This document shows positions 16,595 to 26,502 of a stretch of DNA of 35,224 nucleotides, piece after piece. The first letter of the stretch is position 1. Every line of letters begins with the position of its first letter. The notes under the pieces were generated by a model, which saw only the letters and a program-made list of their open reading frames with translations, was not told the DNA's origin and ran no database searches. Location of the stretch: positions 1 through 35,224 of the forward strand of contig CAMOOV010000007.1 in assembly GCA_946621745.1 (NCBI GenBank). The letters are read 5' to 3'. Source of the stretch: an uncultured Ruminococcus sp. GTDB taxonomy: Bacteria > Bacillota > Clostridia > Oscillospirales > Ruminococcaceae. Position numbers and translations under genes: made by a program.

Positions 16595-18074
16595 TGCACG
16601 GAAATTCCTTGCCTGTATCGGCGCAGGTCTCCTGATGCTGACGGCGTCCCTGCCGGCCGCTGCGGAGGATGCGCCGGCGGAGGATGAGGGCATCAAGGTC
16701 GGCGACCTGACCTTTGCCGAGACAGAGGGCGGCTATCAGCTTATCGGCGCGGCGGAAACCGTGACCGATGTCAAGGTGCCGGAGAAGGTCGAGGGTGAAA
16801 AGGTCGTTGCGATCGGCGACGGCGCGTTCAATGAATGTGTCTCGCTGAAAAGCGTGACGCTGCCGGATTCACTGGAAAAAATCGGCGCGGGCGCATTCTA
16901 TTACTGCATGGCGCTGGAAAAGCTGGAAATTCCTGATTCGGTCACGGAGATCGGCAACTATGCCTTTGCGAACTGCTTTGCGCTGAAGGATATCACGCTG
17001 CCGGAAAATCTGGAGGTGTTGCCCTCCTATGCATTCTCCTATGATATCGCGCTGGAGGAGCTGACGCTGCCGGCGCATCTGGTGCAGATCAGCCCGATGA
17101 GCATTGTCAGCTGTCTGCTGCTGAAAACGGTGCATATTCCCGCATCCGTCCGGCAGATCGACGAAATGGCGGTTTTTTCCAACATGGGACTGGAAACGGT
17201 TGACATTGCAAAGGACAACAACAGCTTTATGACCGACAGTGCCGGCGCGGTGCTGTCGCGGGACGGCAGCAGACTGCTGCTCTATCCGGCGGGCAATACC
17301 GCGGAATCCTACGACATTCCGGCGGGTGTTGCGGCGATCGACGCGTATGCATTCACCTCTGCGCTCAAGCTGAAAACGGTTACGCTGCCGGAGTCGATCA
17401 AGACCGTCGGCGACGGCGCATTCTCCGGATGCAGCAGCCTTGCATCCTTTGATTTCCCGAAGCAGCTGACGGCGATCCCGTCAAGTCTCTTTGCGGACTG
17501 CGAATCGCTCAGCAGCTTTGTGATCCCGGATACGGTCACGGAGATCGGCGCCTATGCATTTTACTGCTGCAATACGCTTTCCGGCGTGACGATTCCGGAG
17601 AATGTGACGAAGATCGGCGCCTATGCATTCTGCGGCTGCAATGCCATGAACGAAATGACCGTGCCGAAATCGGTCGCGGAGATCGGTGACTGCGCATTCG
17701 GCTTTGAGATCGTGAAGGACGCGGAGGGCGGCACGGAAAGCGCGGCTGTCCGCACGGATTTCACCCTCGCGGGACGCTCCGGCTCTGCGGCAAAGACCTA
17801 TGCGGAGTCGAGCAGCGTGAAATTCAAACAGATCGGCCTCGGCCCGACGCTGACGGTCATCATCATCGTCGCGGTACTGGCAGTGCTGGGTGTCATTCTG
17901 GCGCTCGTCATCCCGCACCGCAAAAAGCCGGCAGAGGAGAATGCTGCGGAGGAAAAGCCGGAGGAGCCCGCCGATCCGAATTACGCGAGCATCCTCGCGG
18001 ATGATGAGGAAAACGGCGATCCCTATGACCGCAGCAGCGGCATTCAGCCGGAAGACAATGATTCAGAGACTTGA
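16587..18074 (+). CDS. BspA-like (LRR_5) leucine-rich repeat surface protein, membrane anchored
   Basis: Signal peptide; ~12 LRR_5 repeats (VTIPENVTKIGAYAFCGCNAM...); C-terminal TM LTVIIIVAVLAVLGVILALVIP plus acidic cytoplasmic tail; overlaps preceding gene by 8 bp. Confidence 0.88.
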   Translation: MSNARKFLACIGAGLLMLTASLPAAAEDAPAEDEGIKVGDLTFAETEGGYQLIGAAETVTDVKVPEKVEGEKVVAIGDGAFNECVSLKSVTLPDSLEKIGAGAFYYCMALEKLEIPDSVTEIGNYAFANCFALKDITLPENLEVLPSYAFSYDIALEELTLPAHLVQISPMSIVSCLLLKTVHIPASVRQIDEMAVFSNMGLETVDIAKDNNSFMTDSAGAVLSRDGSRLLLYPAGNTAESYDIPAGVAAIDAYAFTSALKLKTVTLPESIKTVGDGAFSGCSSLASFDFPKQLTAIPSSLFADCESLSSFVIPDTVTEIGAYAFYCCNTLSGVTIPENVTKIGAYAFCGCNAMNEMTVPKSVAEIGDCAFGFEIVKDAEGGTESAAVRTDFTLAGRSGSAAKTYAESSSVKFKQIGLGPTLTVIIIVAVLAVLGVILALVIPHRKKPAEENAAEEKPEEPADPNYASILADDEENGDPYDRSSGIQPEDNDSET

Positions 18075-18086
18075 AGGTAAGAAGCT

Positions 18087-19901
18087 ATGAAGAAAAACCA
18101 GATCGGCCCGGCCGTTGAAAAGGCGGGGCTTTATGTAGTCGGCGTGATCTCATTTCTGACAGCGCTGTTCCTTTCGCTGGTCAGTCTGCTGCATACGACT
18201 GTGGTCGCGAAGGTCAATGAGGGCGAGGGCGTGCAGTCGATCGTCTATCACATCAAGGAGCGCGTCGAATCGGTATACTATCTGAACGATAATCTGATCG
18301 TGAATCTGCTGGTGCTGGCGTTCCTGCTGGTCGCCTGCTTTACGCTTATCAAGCGGCTGAAGATCCGGCTCTCAACACGGATGCTCGGCCTGCTGATGTT
18401 CCTCTGGACATTCATTCTCGGCGTTGTGTGGGTACTATCCTCGCAGTCCGCGCCGACGGAGGATTCCGGCACAGTCACCTCGGCATCGTGGGCATTCGCG
18501 GAGAATAACTATAGCTGCCTGCGTGATATCCGGTATTTCCACAACTACGCATTCCAGCTCGGCTATGTGATGTTCAATGAGTGGATCATCCGCTTCATCC
18601 AGTTCTTTAAGCATATGGACAATCTGATGCCGCTGGAGGTTCTGAATGCAGTGTTCCTCGGCGTCATCAATCTGTTCCTCGTGAAGATCGCGGACAAGCT
18701 GTTCGGCGACCGCCGCGTGACGGTCCTTGCGGCGATCCTGCTGGCGCTCAGCACCGCGCCGATCATCTCCTGTTCATTTGTCTACGGCATTTATCCGGGC
18801 ATGATGTTCGCGGTGATCGCGCTCTACTGCGAGATCTGCTTCCTGAAAGAGACAGATCTGAAAAAAGGCATTCTATATGCGGTCCCGGCGGCGCTCTGCA
18901 TTACGCTGGCGGTCATGGTCAAATCAAACTATATGATCTGGCTGGTCGCGATGCTGCTGATCGCCGCGGCAAAGATGATCGGCAGAAAGAAATTCATCCG
19001 CGACGGCATTTTCATTGTCGTGACGGCGGTCATGGCACTGAATGTGCAGTCGCTCGTCATCCGACACTATGAGAAAAAGGCCGGCGTTGAGATCACCGGA
19101 ACGATCCCCTATACGGCATGGCTCGCAATGGGCATCAACGAGAGCGAGGACGCGCCCGGCTGGTACAATTACGGCTATACGCTCGGCACGATCGAGCAGG
19201 CGAATTTCGACGAAAAGCTCGCCGCGGAGCGGATCTCGGCGATCCTGCACGAACGCATTGACTATCTCCTGAAGCATCCGCAGTACACGAATGATTTCTT
19301 CTATTACAAGAATGTCTCCCAGTGGAACGACACATCCTATCAGTCGATCTGGAACAATCAGGTGCGCGGACAGTACAAGGAAAAGAACGCCTTTGCCGCG
19401 TGGGTGTGCGGAAAAGGCGAGCCGACCGTGAAGAAGCTCATGGACTATTTTGCACAGCTCATTTTCTTCGGCTTCTGCATCGGCTGTCTGGCGATGATCC
19501 GCTCGAAGAATTTCATGCTGACGCCGCTGCCGGTCGTATTCCTCGGCGGATTCTTCTACCACATGATCGGCGAGGGCAAATCACAGTATGTGCTGCCGTA
19601 TTTCATTGCGATGTGCGCCTTTGCGGCATACGGCATCGTGCAGCTCGGCGACTGGGTCGGCAAGCGGGTCAGTCCGGCATATTATCGCCTGTACTGGCTG
19701 ATCGGCACCGGAAAGCCGCAGCCTGCCGCAGAAACCGCAGCGGCAGCATCCGCCGGAACGGAGACCGTACCGGAAGAAGCGGCGCCGGAGACCGCAGCGG
19801 AAAACAATGCGTCGGAAACAGAAGCGGCACAGCCTGAAACAGCGGAGCATACAGCGGAAGCAGCCGCAGCATCGGAGGAGGAAAACAATGACGGAGCATA
19901 A
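18087..19901 (+). CDS. Multi-TM GT-C fold (PMT/GT39-like) glycosyltransferase family membrane protein
   Basis: About 10-12 TM segments, large extracytoplasmic loop, Ala/Glu-rich C-terminal tail; translationally coupled to a dolichol-P-sugar-synthase-like GT2. Confidence 0.7.
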   Translation: MKKNQIGPAVEKAGLYVVGVISFLTALFLSLVSLLHTTVVAKVNEGEGVQSIVYHIKERVESVYYLNDNLIVNLLVLAFLLVACFTLIKRLKIRLSTRMLGLLMFLWTFILGVVWVLSSQSAPTEDSGTVTSASWAFAENNYSCLRDIRYFHNYAFQLGYVMFNEWIIRFIQFFKHMDNLMPLEVLNAVFLGVINLFLVKIADKLFGDRRVTVLAAILLALSTAPIISCSFVYGIYPGMMFAVIALYCEICFLKETDLKKGILYAVPAALCITLAVMVKSNYMIWLVAMLLIAAAKMIGRKKFIRDGIFIVVTAVMALNVQSLVIRHYEKKAGVEITGTIPYTAWLAMGINESEDAPGWYNYGYTLGTIEQANFDEKLAAERISAILHERIDYLLKHPQYTNDFFYYKNVSQWNDTSYQSIWNNQVRGQYKEKNAFAAWVCGKGEPTVKKLMDYFAQLIFFGFCIGCLAMIRSKNFMLTPLPVVFLGGFFYHMIGEGKSQYVLPYFIAMCAFAAYGIVQLGDWVGKRVSPAYYRLYWLIGTGKPQPAAETAAAASAGTETVPEEAAPETAAENNASETEAAQPETAEHTAEAAAASEEENNDGA

Positions 19902-20868
19902 TATTCTCTATATGGTCGTACCCTGCTACAATGAGGAGGCCGTGCTGGGCGAGACCTCAAAGCGCCTGCGCGAAAAATATGAAGCGCTGATCGGTGCGGG
20001 GCTGATCTCGCCGGACAGCCGCGTGGTCTTTGTCAATGACGGCTCAAAGGACAGGACATGGGAGATCATTTCCGCGCTGCATGACGAGGCACCGGAGTAT
20101 TTTTCCGGCATCAATCTTGCGCATAACGCCGGTCATCAGAATGCGGTGCTGGCCGGACTGATGACGGTCAAGGATCTCTGCGATATGGCAATCACAATGG
20201 ATGCCGATTTGCAGGATGATATCAATGCGATCGACGAAATGGTCAAGGAATATCACGCGGGCAGTCAGGTCGTTTACGGCGTGCGCAGCGCCCGTGATAC
20301 GGACACATTTTTCAAGAAATTCACGGCGGAATCCTTCTATAAGCTGATGCAGAAAATGGGCGCGGATGTGGTCTACAATCACGCAGATTTCCGGCTCATG
20401 AGCAGACGCGTTCTGCAGGAGCTGGGCAATTTCCGCGAGGTGAATCTGTTCCTGCGCGGCATGGTACCGCTGATCGGCTTCAAGAGCAGCAAGGTCTATT
20501 ATGAGCGCGCAGAGCGCTTCGCAGGCGAGAGTAAATATCCGCTGAAAAAGATGCTCGCCTTTGCGATCAACGGCATCACCTCGTTCAGCACGAAGCCGCT
20601 GAAGCTCATCACGGGGCTCGGCGTTATCATGTCCGTTATGGCGGTGATCGCGTTCATCTGGGCATTCATCGTCAAACTGCTCGGACATTCGACGCTCGGC
20701 TGGTCGAGCATGATGTGTTCAATCTGGCTGATCGGCGGATTGCAGCTTCTGGCGCTCGGCATCATCGGTGAATACATCGGCAAGATCTATGCGGAGGTCA
20801 AGCAGCGTCCGCGCTATATCATTGCGGATTTCATCAATGATGCGCCGCAGCATGAGGAAGATCAATAA
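19888..20868 (+). CDS. Glycosyltransferase family 2, polyprenyl-phosphate sugar synthase type (GtrB/DPM1-like)
   Basis: VVPCYNEEAVL, FVNDGSKDRTW, NAGHQNAVLAG, MDADLQDD; two C-terminal TM helices; GGAGGAAAACA before ATG 19888. Confidence 0.92.
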   Translation: MTEHNILYMVVPCYNEEAVLGETSKRLREKYEALIGAGLISPDSRVVFVNDGSKDRTWEIISALHDEAPEYFSGINLAHNAGHQNAVLAGLMTVKDLCDMAITMDADLQDDINAIDEMVKEYHAGSQVVYGVRSARDTDTFFKKFTAESFYKLMQKMGADVVYNHADFRLMSRRVLQELGNFREVNLFLRGMVPLIGFKSSKVYYERAERFAGESKYPLKKMLAFAINGITSFSTKPLKLITGLGVIMSVMAVIAFIWAFIVKLLGHSTLGWSSMMCSIWLIGGLQLLALGIIGEYIGKIYAEVKQRPRYIIADFINDAPQHEEDQ

Positions 20869-20871
20869 ACA

Positions 20872-20910
20872 AAAACCGCGCACCGTTTTGTCACAGTGCG
20901 CGGTTGTTTT
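20872..20910. terminator. Rho-independent terminator between convergent genes
   Basis: AAAAACCGCGCAC-cgttttgtcaca-GTGCGCGGTTGTTTT. Confidence 0.8.
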
Positions 20911-20911
20911 A

Positions 20912-21469
20912 TCAGAACAGATTTATGATCGCCTGCAATCCGCCGTAGGAAAGCAGACACATGATGATTGTTGCGAGAATCAGGCCGAGGAAGATCGCCG
21001 GAACGGATTTTTTGCGGCTGACATGAAGCAGCGCCGCAATCAGTGAGCCGGTCCATGCACCGGTTCCGGGAAGCGGGATGCCGACAAACAGCAGCAGGCC
21101 GAGAAATTCGTACTTGCGGATCTTTGTCGCTTTGGGGCCGGTGCCGCGTGCCTTGAGCCAGAGCGCCAGCTTGCGCATCCAGCCAATCTTGCAGCCCTCC
21201 ATCCAGTTGAGGATCTTTTCGATGAACAGCAGAATGAAAGGGATCGGCAGGATATTGCCGATGATGCAGACGCCGATCGCCTCCCACATCGGGATATTCA
21301 GGATCGAAGCTGCGATCAGACCGCCGCGCAGCTCCAGAATCGGGATCATCGAAATGATGAAAGGAATCAGGATCGGCGGCAGACCGCCGAGCAATTCGGT
21401 CATTTTTTCAGCAAGCCTTTCTGCGCCGCCGGATGCGAGCAGAACGGACATACACGCGCTCAGGTGCAT
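20912..21469 (-). CDS. Small multi-drug export family protein (COG2426-like)
   Basis: FIISMIPILELRGGLIAASILNIPMWEAIGVCIIGNILPIPFILLF..GIPLPGTGAWTGSLIA. Confidence 0.88.
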   Translation of the reverse strand: MHLSACMSVLLASGGAERLAEKMTELLGGLPPILIPFIISMIPILELRGGLIAASILNIPMWEAIGVCIIGNILPIPFILLFIEKILNWMEGCKIGWMRKLALWLKARGTGPKATKIRKYEFLGLLLFVGIPLPGTGAWTGSLIAALLHVSRKKSVPAIFLGLILATIIMCLLSYGGLQAIINLF

Positions 21470-21534
21470 AACGGTTTCCTCCGTACAAATATTGGGATTG
21501 CCCTGCGGACATCCCGCAGCGGCCGAATACTGAC

Positions 21535-21563
21535 ATTATCCCATAAAAAAGCCCCGCCGTCAA
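21535..21563 (-). promoter_or_regulatory. SigA-type promoter for the small multidrug export gene
   Basis: - strand TTGACG-17 bp-GATAAT. Confidence 0.6.
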
Positions 21564-21800
21564 GCATTTTGCAGAAAATTGCCGCTTTTGCACAATTTTT
21601 TGCGGTCATTTATCCGAAATCGTAGATGATAACCAAAAAGAAGCAAATGGAAATCCGGTTCCTTGCTGAAATGCATAAATCGCTGCCCGCCTACTTTCTT
21701 TTTTTATCCGGGTATGATAAAATAGACCTGTACGCTGTGTAATCGGCGCCGCTGACTGTCGGACTGAAACATTTTACACAGCAGAAAGGAACGGAAAACG

Positions 21801-22739
21801 ATGGGCTTTTCGGTTAGGGAACTGTTTAAGAAATACGGCGACAAGGTCGTTGTCGATCACCTGAGCTTTGAGATGAATGAGCCGGGTGTCTATGCGCTGC
21901 TCGGCACGAACGGCGCGGGCAAGACGACCTCGATCCGCATGATCCTCAATATGCTGTCGAAGGACGGCGGTACGGTCGAATGGAACGGCGGCCCGCTCTC
22001 GCTCAAGACCTGCAATGTCGGCTATCTTGCGGAGGAGCGCGGCCTTTATCCGAAGAATACGCTGATGGATCAGCTGATGTATTTTGCCTCTCTGCGCGGA
22101 CTTTCCCGCTCTGAGGCAAAGGAGCGCATCCGCTACTGGGCGGAGCGGCTGGAGGCGACCGAATACCTCTATCCGCAGCAGACCGGCGCGAAGGCACCGA
22201 AGCCGAAGAAGGCCGATGAGCTTTCCAAGGGCAATCAGCAGAAGATCCAGTTCATGCTGGCGCTGCTCAGCGATCCGGAGCTGCTGATCCTTGATGAGCC
22301 GCTCTCCGGTCTGGATCCGGTCAATACCGATGTGTTCAAGAGCATCATCCATGAGGAGATCGGCAAGGGCAAATACCTCATCATGTCCAGTCACCAGATG
22401 GCGACAATCGAGGAATTCTGCACCGATCTGACGATCCTTAACCGCAGCAAGACCGTGCTTCAGGGCAATCTTGCCGAGATCAAGAAAAGCTACGGCCGCA
22501 TCAATCTGTTTGTCAAGGCAGAGCAGGAGCTGCGCCCGATGATCGAGCAGGCCGGCATTACGGTGCTTTCGAGCGTCGGCTTTTCGTATCAGTGCCGCGT
22601 AACGGGCGAGGAGCAGGCGAATGCGCTGCTTCGTTCGCTGGTCTCGCAGGGCATCACGCTGATCGCCTTTGAGCTGCGTGAGCCGAGCCTGCACGAGATC
22701 TTTGTGGAAAAGGTGGGCGAAGTACATGAAGAGTCTTGA
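21801..22739 (+). CDS. ABC transporter ATP-binding protein (NatA-like)
   Basis: Walker A GTNGAGKTT, signature LSKGNQQKIQ, Walker B LLILDEPLSGLDP. Confidence 0.93.
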   Translation: MGFSVRELFKKYGDKVVVDHLSFEMNEPGVYALLGTNGAGKTTSIRMILNMLSKDGGTVEWNGGPLSLKTCNVGYLAEERGLYPKNTLMDQLMYFASLRGLSRSEAKERIRYWAERLEATEYLYPQQTGAKAPKPKKADELSKGNQQKIQFMLALLSDPELLILDEPLSGLDPVNTDVFKSIIHEEIGKGKYLIMSSHQMATIEEFCTDLTILNRSKTVLQGNLAEIKKSYGRINLFVKAEQELRPMIEQAGITVLSSVGFSYQCRVTGEEQANALLRSLVSQGITLIAFELREPSLHEIFVEKVGEVHEES

Positions 22740-24081
22740 TCTGCGCGGCACCGGAACGGTCTTCCGCTATACGGTGCAGCAGCATTATAAAACCCGTTCT
22801 GTTATCATTTTCCTGCTGATTCTGTTTCTGGGCGCACTCGCGGTCTTTCCGATCCGTGCGATGACCGGCAGCAAGGCCGTTACCGAGACAAAGATCCGGC
22901 AGGTCTATCTCCGCAATGAGACCGGCTTTGTGATCGAAGCGGAGGATGTCAAAAAGGACGATGTATTTTCCGGTGTGGAAATCATTGACACAAAGGATGA
23001 TGACGCGGCGCTTGCAAAAACGATCGCAGCCGAAAAGAATGCGGCAGCGACGGTCATGACGCTCGACCGCGAAAAAATGTGTTTCGATATCCGCACGAAT
23101 TACGGTGCGGACAGCGAGGTCGTCAATGCGGATGCGGAGGCACTGAATCAGGTGCTGAGCCAGGCACTGCATCAGGCGCTGCTGCGTGCACAGTCCGTGA
23201 CGGCGGAGCAGGAGACACTGCTGCACAGCGCGGTCTATTCGCAGGTCTCCAAGGTCAGCGACTATCTGCGCAATGCAGAGGAGACCGGTACGGATACGCA
23301 CGTTTTTGCGAATCTGCTGTATTGTTATCTGATTATCATGCTGAATACGCTGGCGATGAGCTATGTATTCCAGCAGTGCATGGAGGAGAAGGTCTCGAAG
23401 CTGGTCGAATCTCTGCTTGTCAGCGTATCTCCGACATCACTGATTCTCGGCAAGCTGCTGGCCGTCACGCTCTTTATCTTCTTCGGACTGGGACTGGTCG
23501 TTCTCGGCCTGTTTATCTCGTTCCGGATCGGCTCGCAGATGACGGATCCGAAGATCCTGACAGATATGATCAAAAATCTGATCCATGTCGATTTCTCGGT
23601 GCTGCACATCAGCGTCGGAACGATCGCGCTCTTTTTGCTCTGTACGCTGCTGGCCTATGCGATCGCCGCATCGTTCAGTGCGATTGTCGGCTCCTGCTGC
23701 TCCCGCACGGAGGATACGCAGCACGCCAGCCTTGCAGTCGTCATGTTCATCATGATCGGATATCTGGTCGGCGCGTTTGTTCCGATGTTTGAGAATGATG
23801 CTGCGTATAATATTGTATCCCTGTTCCCGCTGACCTCGATCTTCTCTGCGTTCCCGAATTTTGTCTGCGGAAAGATCACCGCAGGTGTCTTTACGGTCGC
23901 GCTGCTGCTTCAGGCTGCGACGGCGTATTTTCTCATCAGGACGGCGGGCAGAGTCTACCGGATGATGATCTTCTACCGCGGTGCATTCCCGAAGCCGAAG
24001 CAGGTGATCCGGATGATGCGCGAGGAGAGGGCGGCTGCACGGTATGCAGCGGCCGGAAAGGAGGATCCTCATGGCAAATAA
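22726..24081 (+). CDS. ABC-2 type transporter permease (NatB-like)
   Basis: N-terminal TM, extracytoplasmic domain, C-terminal TM cluster with CMEEKVSKLVESLLVSVSPTSLILGKLLAV; ATG 22726 overlaps the ATPase gene. Confidence 0.88.
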   Translation: MKSLDLRGTGTVFRYTVQQHYKTRSVIIFLLILFLGALAVFPIRAMTGSKAVTETKIRQVYLRNETGFVIEAEDVKKDDVFSGVEIIDTKDDDAALAKTIAAEKNAAATVMTLDREKMCFDIRTNYGADSEVVNADAEALNQVLSQALHQALLRAQSVTAEQETLLHSAVYSQVSKVSDYLRNAEETGTDTHVFANLLYCYLIIMLNTLAMSYVFQQCMEEKVSKLVESLLVSVSPTSLILGKLLAVTLFIFFGLGLVVLGLFISFRIGSQMTDPKILTDMIKNLIHVDFSVLHISVGTIALFLLCTLLAYAIAASFSAIVGSCCSRTEDTQHASLAVVMFIMIGYLVGAFVPMFENDAAYNIVSLFPLTSIFSAFPNFVCGKITAGVFTVALLLQAATAYFLIRTAGRVYRMMIFYRGAFPKPKQVIRMMREERAAARYAAAGKEDPHGK

Positions 24082-25480
24082 CGGCGCACAGCGGAGCGCT
24101 TTTTCCGGGATCGGAAAGGTCTACCGCTTTTCACTGAAACAGGCAATCGCCACAAGGGGCTGGCTGCTTTCGACATTGATTCTCGGCCTGCTGCTGCTGG
24201 TCGGCATACCGGGTGCATTGTTCCTTGCTTCGGCCGCCGAAGATGACAGCAGCACCGCGGATGACAAGGAAAAGAATATCCGTCTGGTCTGTGTCTGCGA
24301 TGAAACGGAGGGTGAAGCGGATTATTCCGTGCTGAATCAGCTTTCGGAGGAGCAGTATGAATTCAAAAGCTGCGCTTCGATGGATGCGGCGATACAGGAA
24401 TCCGTCGGTGCACGGGATGCTGTGATCCTGCGCGTGACCAAGCAGGACGATGCCTATTCGCTGACGGTCTATCTGCCGCAGATCACGGATATCTCGCGCA
24501 GCCGTGCGAGCAGCTTCGGCACATTTGTCGAGCAGAGCTTCCGCTCGATTCTGCTGCAAAAGGCAGAGATCACCGCAGAGGGCGCAGCGCTGCTTTCGAT
24601 GCCCGTCAATATGGGTACGGCTTCGGTCAATGAAAAAGCGGAGGTAGAAAGCAACGATGTCAATTCCGCGAAATTTATCATCAATATGCTGATGCCGTAT
24701 TTTATGATGATGCTGATTTACATGATGGTCGTGCTGTACGGTCAGAGCATGGCGAACAGCGTCATGCTGGAAAAGACCTCGAAGCTCATGGAGACGATCC
24801 TTGTGACCGTGCATCCGTTTGCGCTTCTCATGGGCAAGATGCTTGCAATCGCGACGGCAGCGGTGCTGCAAATCCTGATCTGGCTTGCGGCGCTGATCGG
24901 CGGCCTGTTCGGCGGAACATCGGTGCTGCTGGATTTTGTGCCGAAGTCGGCGGACAATCATGTCGTCGCCTCCGTGCGGCAGATTACCGACCTCAATACC
25001 GGCATTTTTTCAATCAAGGGCGCTGTCATCAGCATCGGATTTATGGCACTCGGCTTCCTGCTGTATCTTTCGCTTTCGGCGCTGTCCGGAGCGGTTGCAT
25101 CCAAGCAGGAGGATCTCAATAAGACCAACATGATCTTCTCGCTGATCCTTGTCGGCAGCCTGCTGCTGACGATGTCGAGCGGTATGCTGGACAATATGTC
25201 GGACGGTCAGCTTCCTGCAAGCCCGCTCTGGCTCAGACTGATCCCGTTCACGGCGATCCTTGTCATGCCGGGCAGACTGATCCTCGGTGAAGAGACCGGG
25301 CTCTCGGCGGCGGCATCCGCCGGTATCCTGCTCCTGAGCGTGATTCTGCTGATCGCGCTGGCGGCGGCGGTCTATAAGCTGCTGGTGCTATACCGCGGCG
25401 AGCTGCTGAAGCCCAAGCAGATTGCGGCCATGCTGAAGGAATCGCGCAAGCCGAAATCGGACGGCCCTGCGGGAGTGTAA
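24071..25480 (+). CDS. ABC-2 type transporter permease (NatB-like)
   Basis: VMLEKTSKLMETILVTVHPFALLMGKMLAI; paralogous architecture to the preceding gene; overlaps it by 11 bp. Confidence 0.88.
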   Translation: MANNGAQRSAFSGIGKVYRFSLKQAIATRGWLLSTLILGLLLLVGIPGALFLASAAEDDSSTADDKEKNIRLVCVCDETEGEADYSVLNQLSEEQYEFKSCASMDAAIQESVGARDAVILRVTKQDDAYSLTVYLPQITDISRSRASSFGTFVEQSFRSILLQKAEITAEGAALLSMPVNMGTASVNEKAEVESNDVNSAKFIINMLMPYFMMMLIYMMVVLYGQSMANSVMLEKTSKLMETILVTVHPFALLMGKMLAIATAAVLQILIWLAALIGGLFGGTSVLLDFVPKSADNHVVASVRQITDLNTGIFSIKGAVISIGFMALGFLLYLSLSALSGAVASKQEDLNKTNMIFSLILVGSLLLTMSSGMLDNMSDGQLPASPLWLRLIPFTAILVMPGRLILGEETGLSAAASAGILLLSVILLIALAAAVYKLLVLYRGELLKPKQIAAMLKESRKPKSDGPAGV

Positions 25481-25545
25481 AACCGCACCGGATGCATCCG
25501 TAAAATCATAGAATTTGGCATGATGCACAAAAACAAGATCAGAAA

Positions 25546-25583
25546 ACCGCCAGAATTTCTATATGAAGTTCCGGCGGTTTTCT
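25546..25583 (+). terminator. Rho-independent terminator
   Basis: AAAACCGCCaGAA...TTCcGGCGGTTTTC hairpin between the ABC operon and rpsB. Confidence 0.65.
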
Positions 25584-25611
25584 TGCCAATCTGCAAAAAA
25601 TATGGTATAAT
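25583..25611 (+). promoter_or_regulatory. SigA-type promoter for rpsB-tsf
   Basis: TTGCCA-17 bp-TATAAT. Confidence 0.75.
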
Positions 25612-25743
25612 AGTAACGCACTTCGCACGGATCTGCACAGCCGCTCGGTTCAGAAGGCGGTTTTTTCGTCTCAGACGCGGCGACTCCTTGTGCGTTCCGG
25701 AGGTCAAACCAAATTTTTTATTTTCATCAGGAGGTATTCCAAA

Positions 25744-26481
25744 ATGGGCGTAGTATCTATGAAACAGCTCCTCGAAGCCGGCGTTCACTTCGGTCATCAG
25801 ACCAGACGCTGGAACCCGAAAATGGCTCCGTATATCTTCACGGAGCGCAACGGCATCTACATCATCGACCTGCAGAAGACCGTTCGCAAGCTCGAAGAGG
25901 CTTACAACTTCGTGCGCGAGCTCTCCGCAGAGGGTAAGTCGGTGCTGTTCGTCGGAACGAAGAAGCAGGCTGCCGATTCGATCCGCGACGAGGCACAGCG
26001 CAGCGGCTCCTACTTTGTCAATGCACGCTGGCTCGGCGGCATGATGACCAACTACAAGACCATCCAGCAGCGCATTAAGCGTCTTGAGCAGCTCCACGCT
26101 ATGGAGGCAGACGGCACATTCGCGCTGCTCCCGAAGAAGGAAGTTGCAAAGCTCTCCCTTGAGATCGAGAAGCTCGAAAAGTTCCTCGGCGGTATCAAGG
26201 GCATGAAGCAGCTGCCGGGCGCACTCTTCATCGTTGATCCGCGCAAGGAGAAGATCGCTGTTGCTGAGGCAAAGAAGCTCTGCATTCCGATCGTTGCAAT
26301 CGTTGATACCAACTGCGATCCGGATGATGTCGATTATGTCATTCCGGGCAACGACGACGCGATCCGTGCGGTCAAGCTGATCGCAGGCACCATCGCAAAT
26401 GCTGTCATCGAAGGCAGACAGGGCGCAGATGCACAGGCAGCCGAGGAAGCTGCTGCTGCCGAAGAAGCTGCTGCTGAATAA
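25744..26481 (+). CDS. rpsB: 30S ribosomal protein S2
   Basis: [52 protein letters not shown] before ATG 25744. Confidence 0.98.
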   Translation: MGVVSMKQLLEAGVHFGHQTRRWNPKMAPYIFTERNGIYIIDLQKTVRKLEEAYNFVRELSAEGKSVLFVGTKKQAADSIRDEAQRSGSYFVNARWLGGMMTNYKTIQQRIKRLEQLHAMEADGTFALLPKKEVAKLSLEIEKLEKFLGGIKGMKQLPGALFIVDPRKEKIAVAEAKKLCIPIVAIVDTNCDPDDVDYVIPGNDDAIRAVKLIAGTIANAVIEGRQGADAQAAEEAAAAEEAAAE

Positions 26482-26502
26482 TTTCACGGGGAGGATATAA
26501 CA

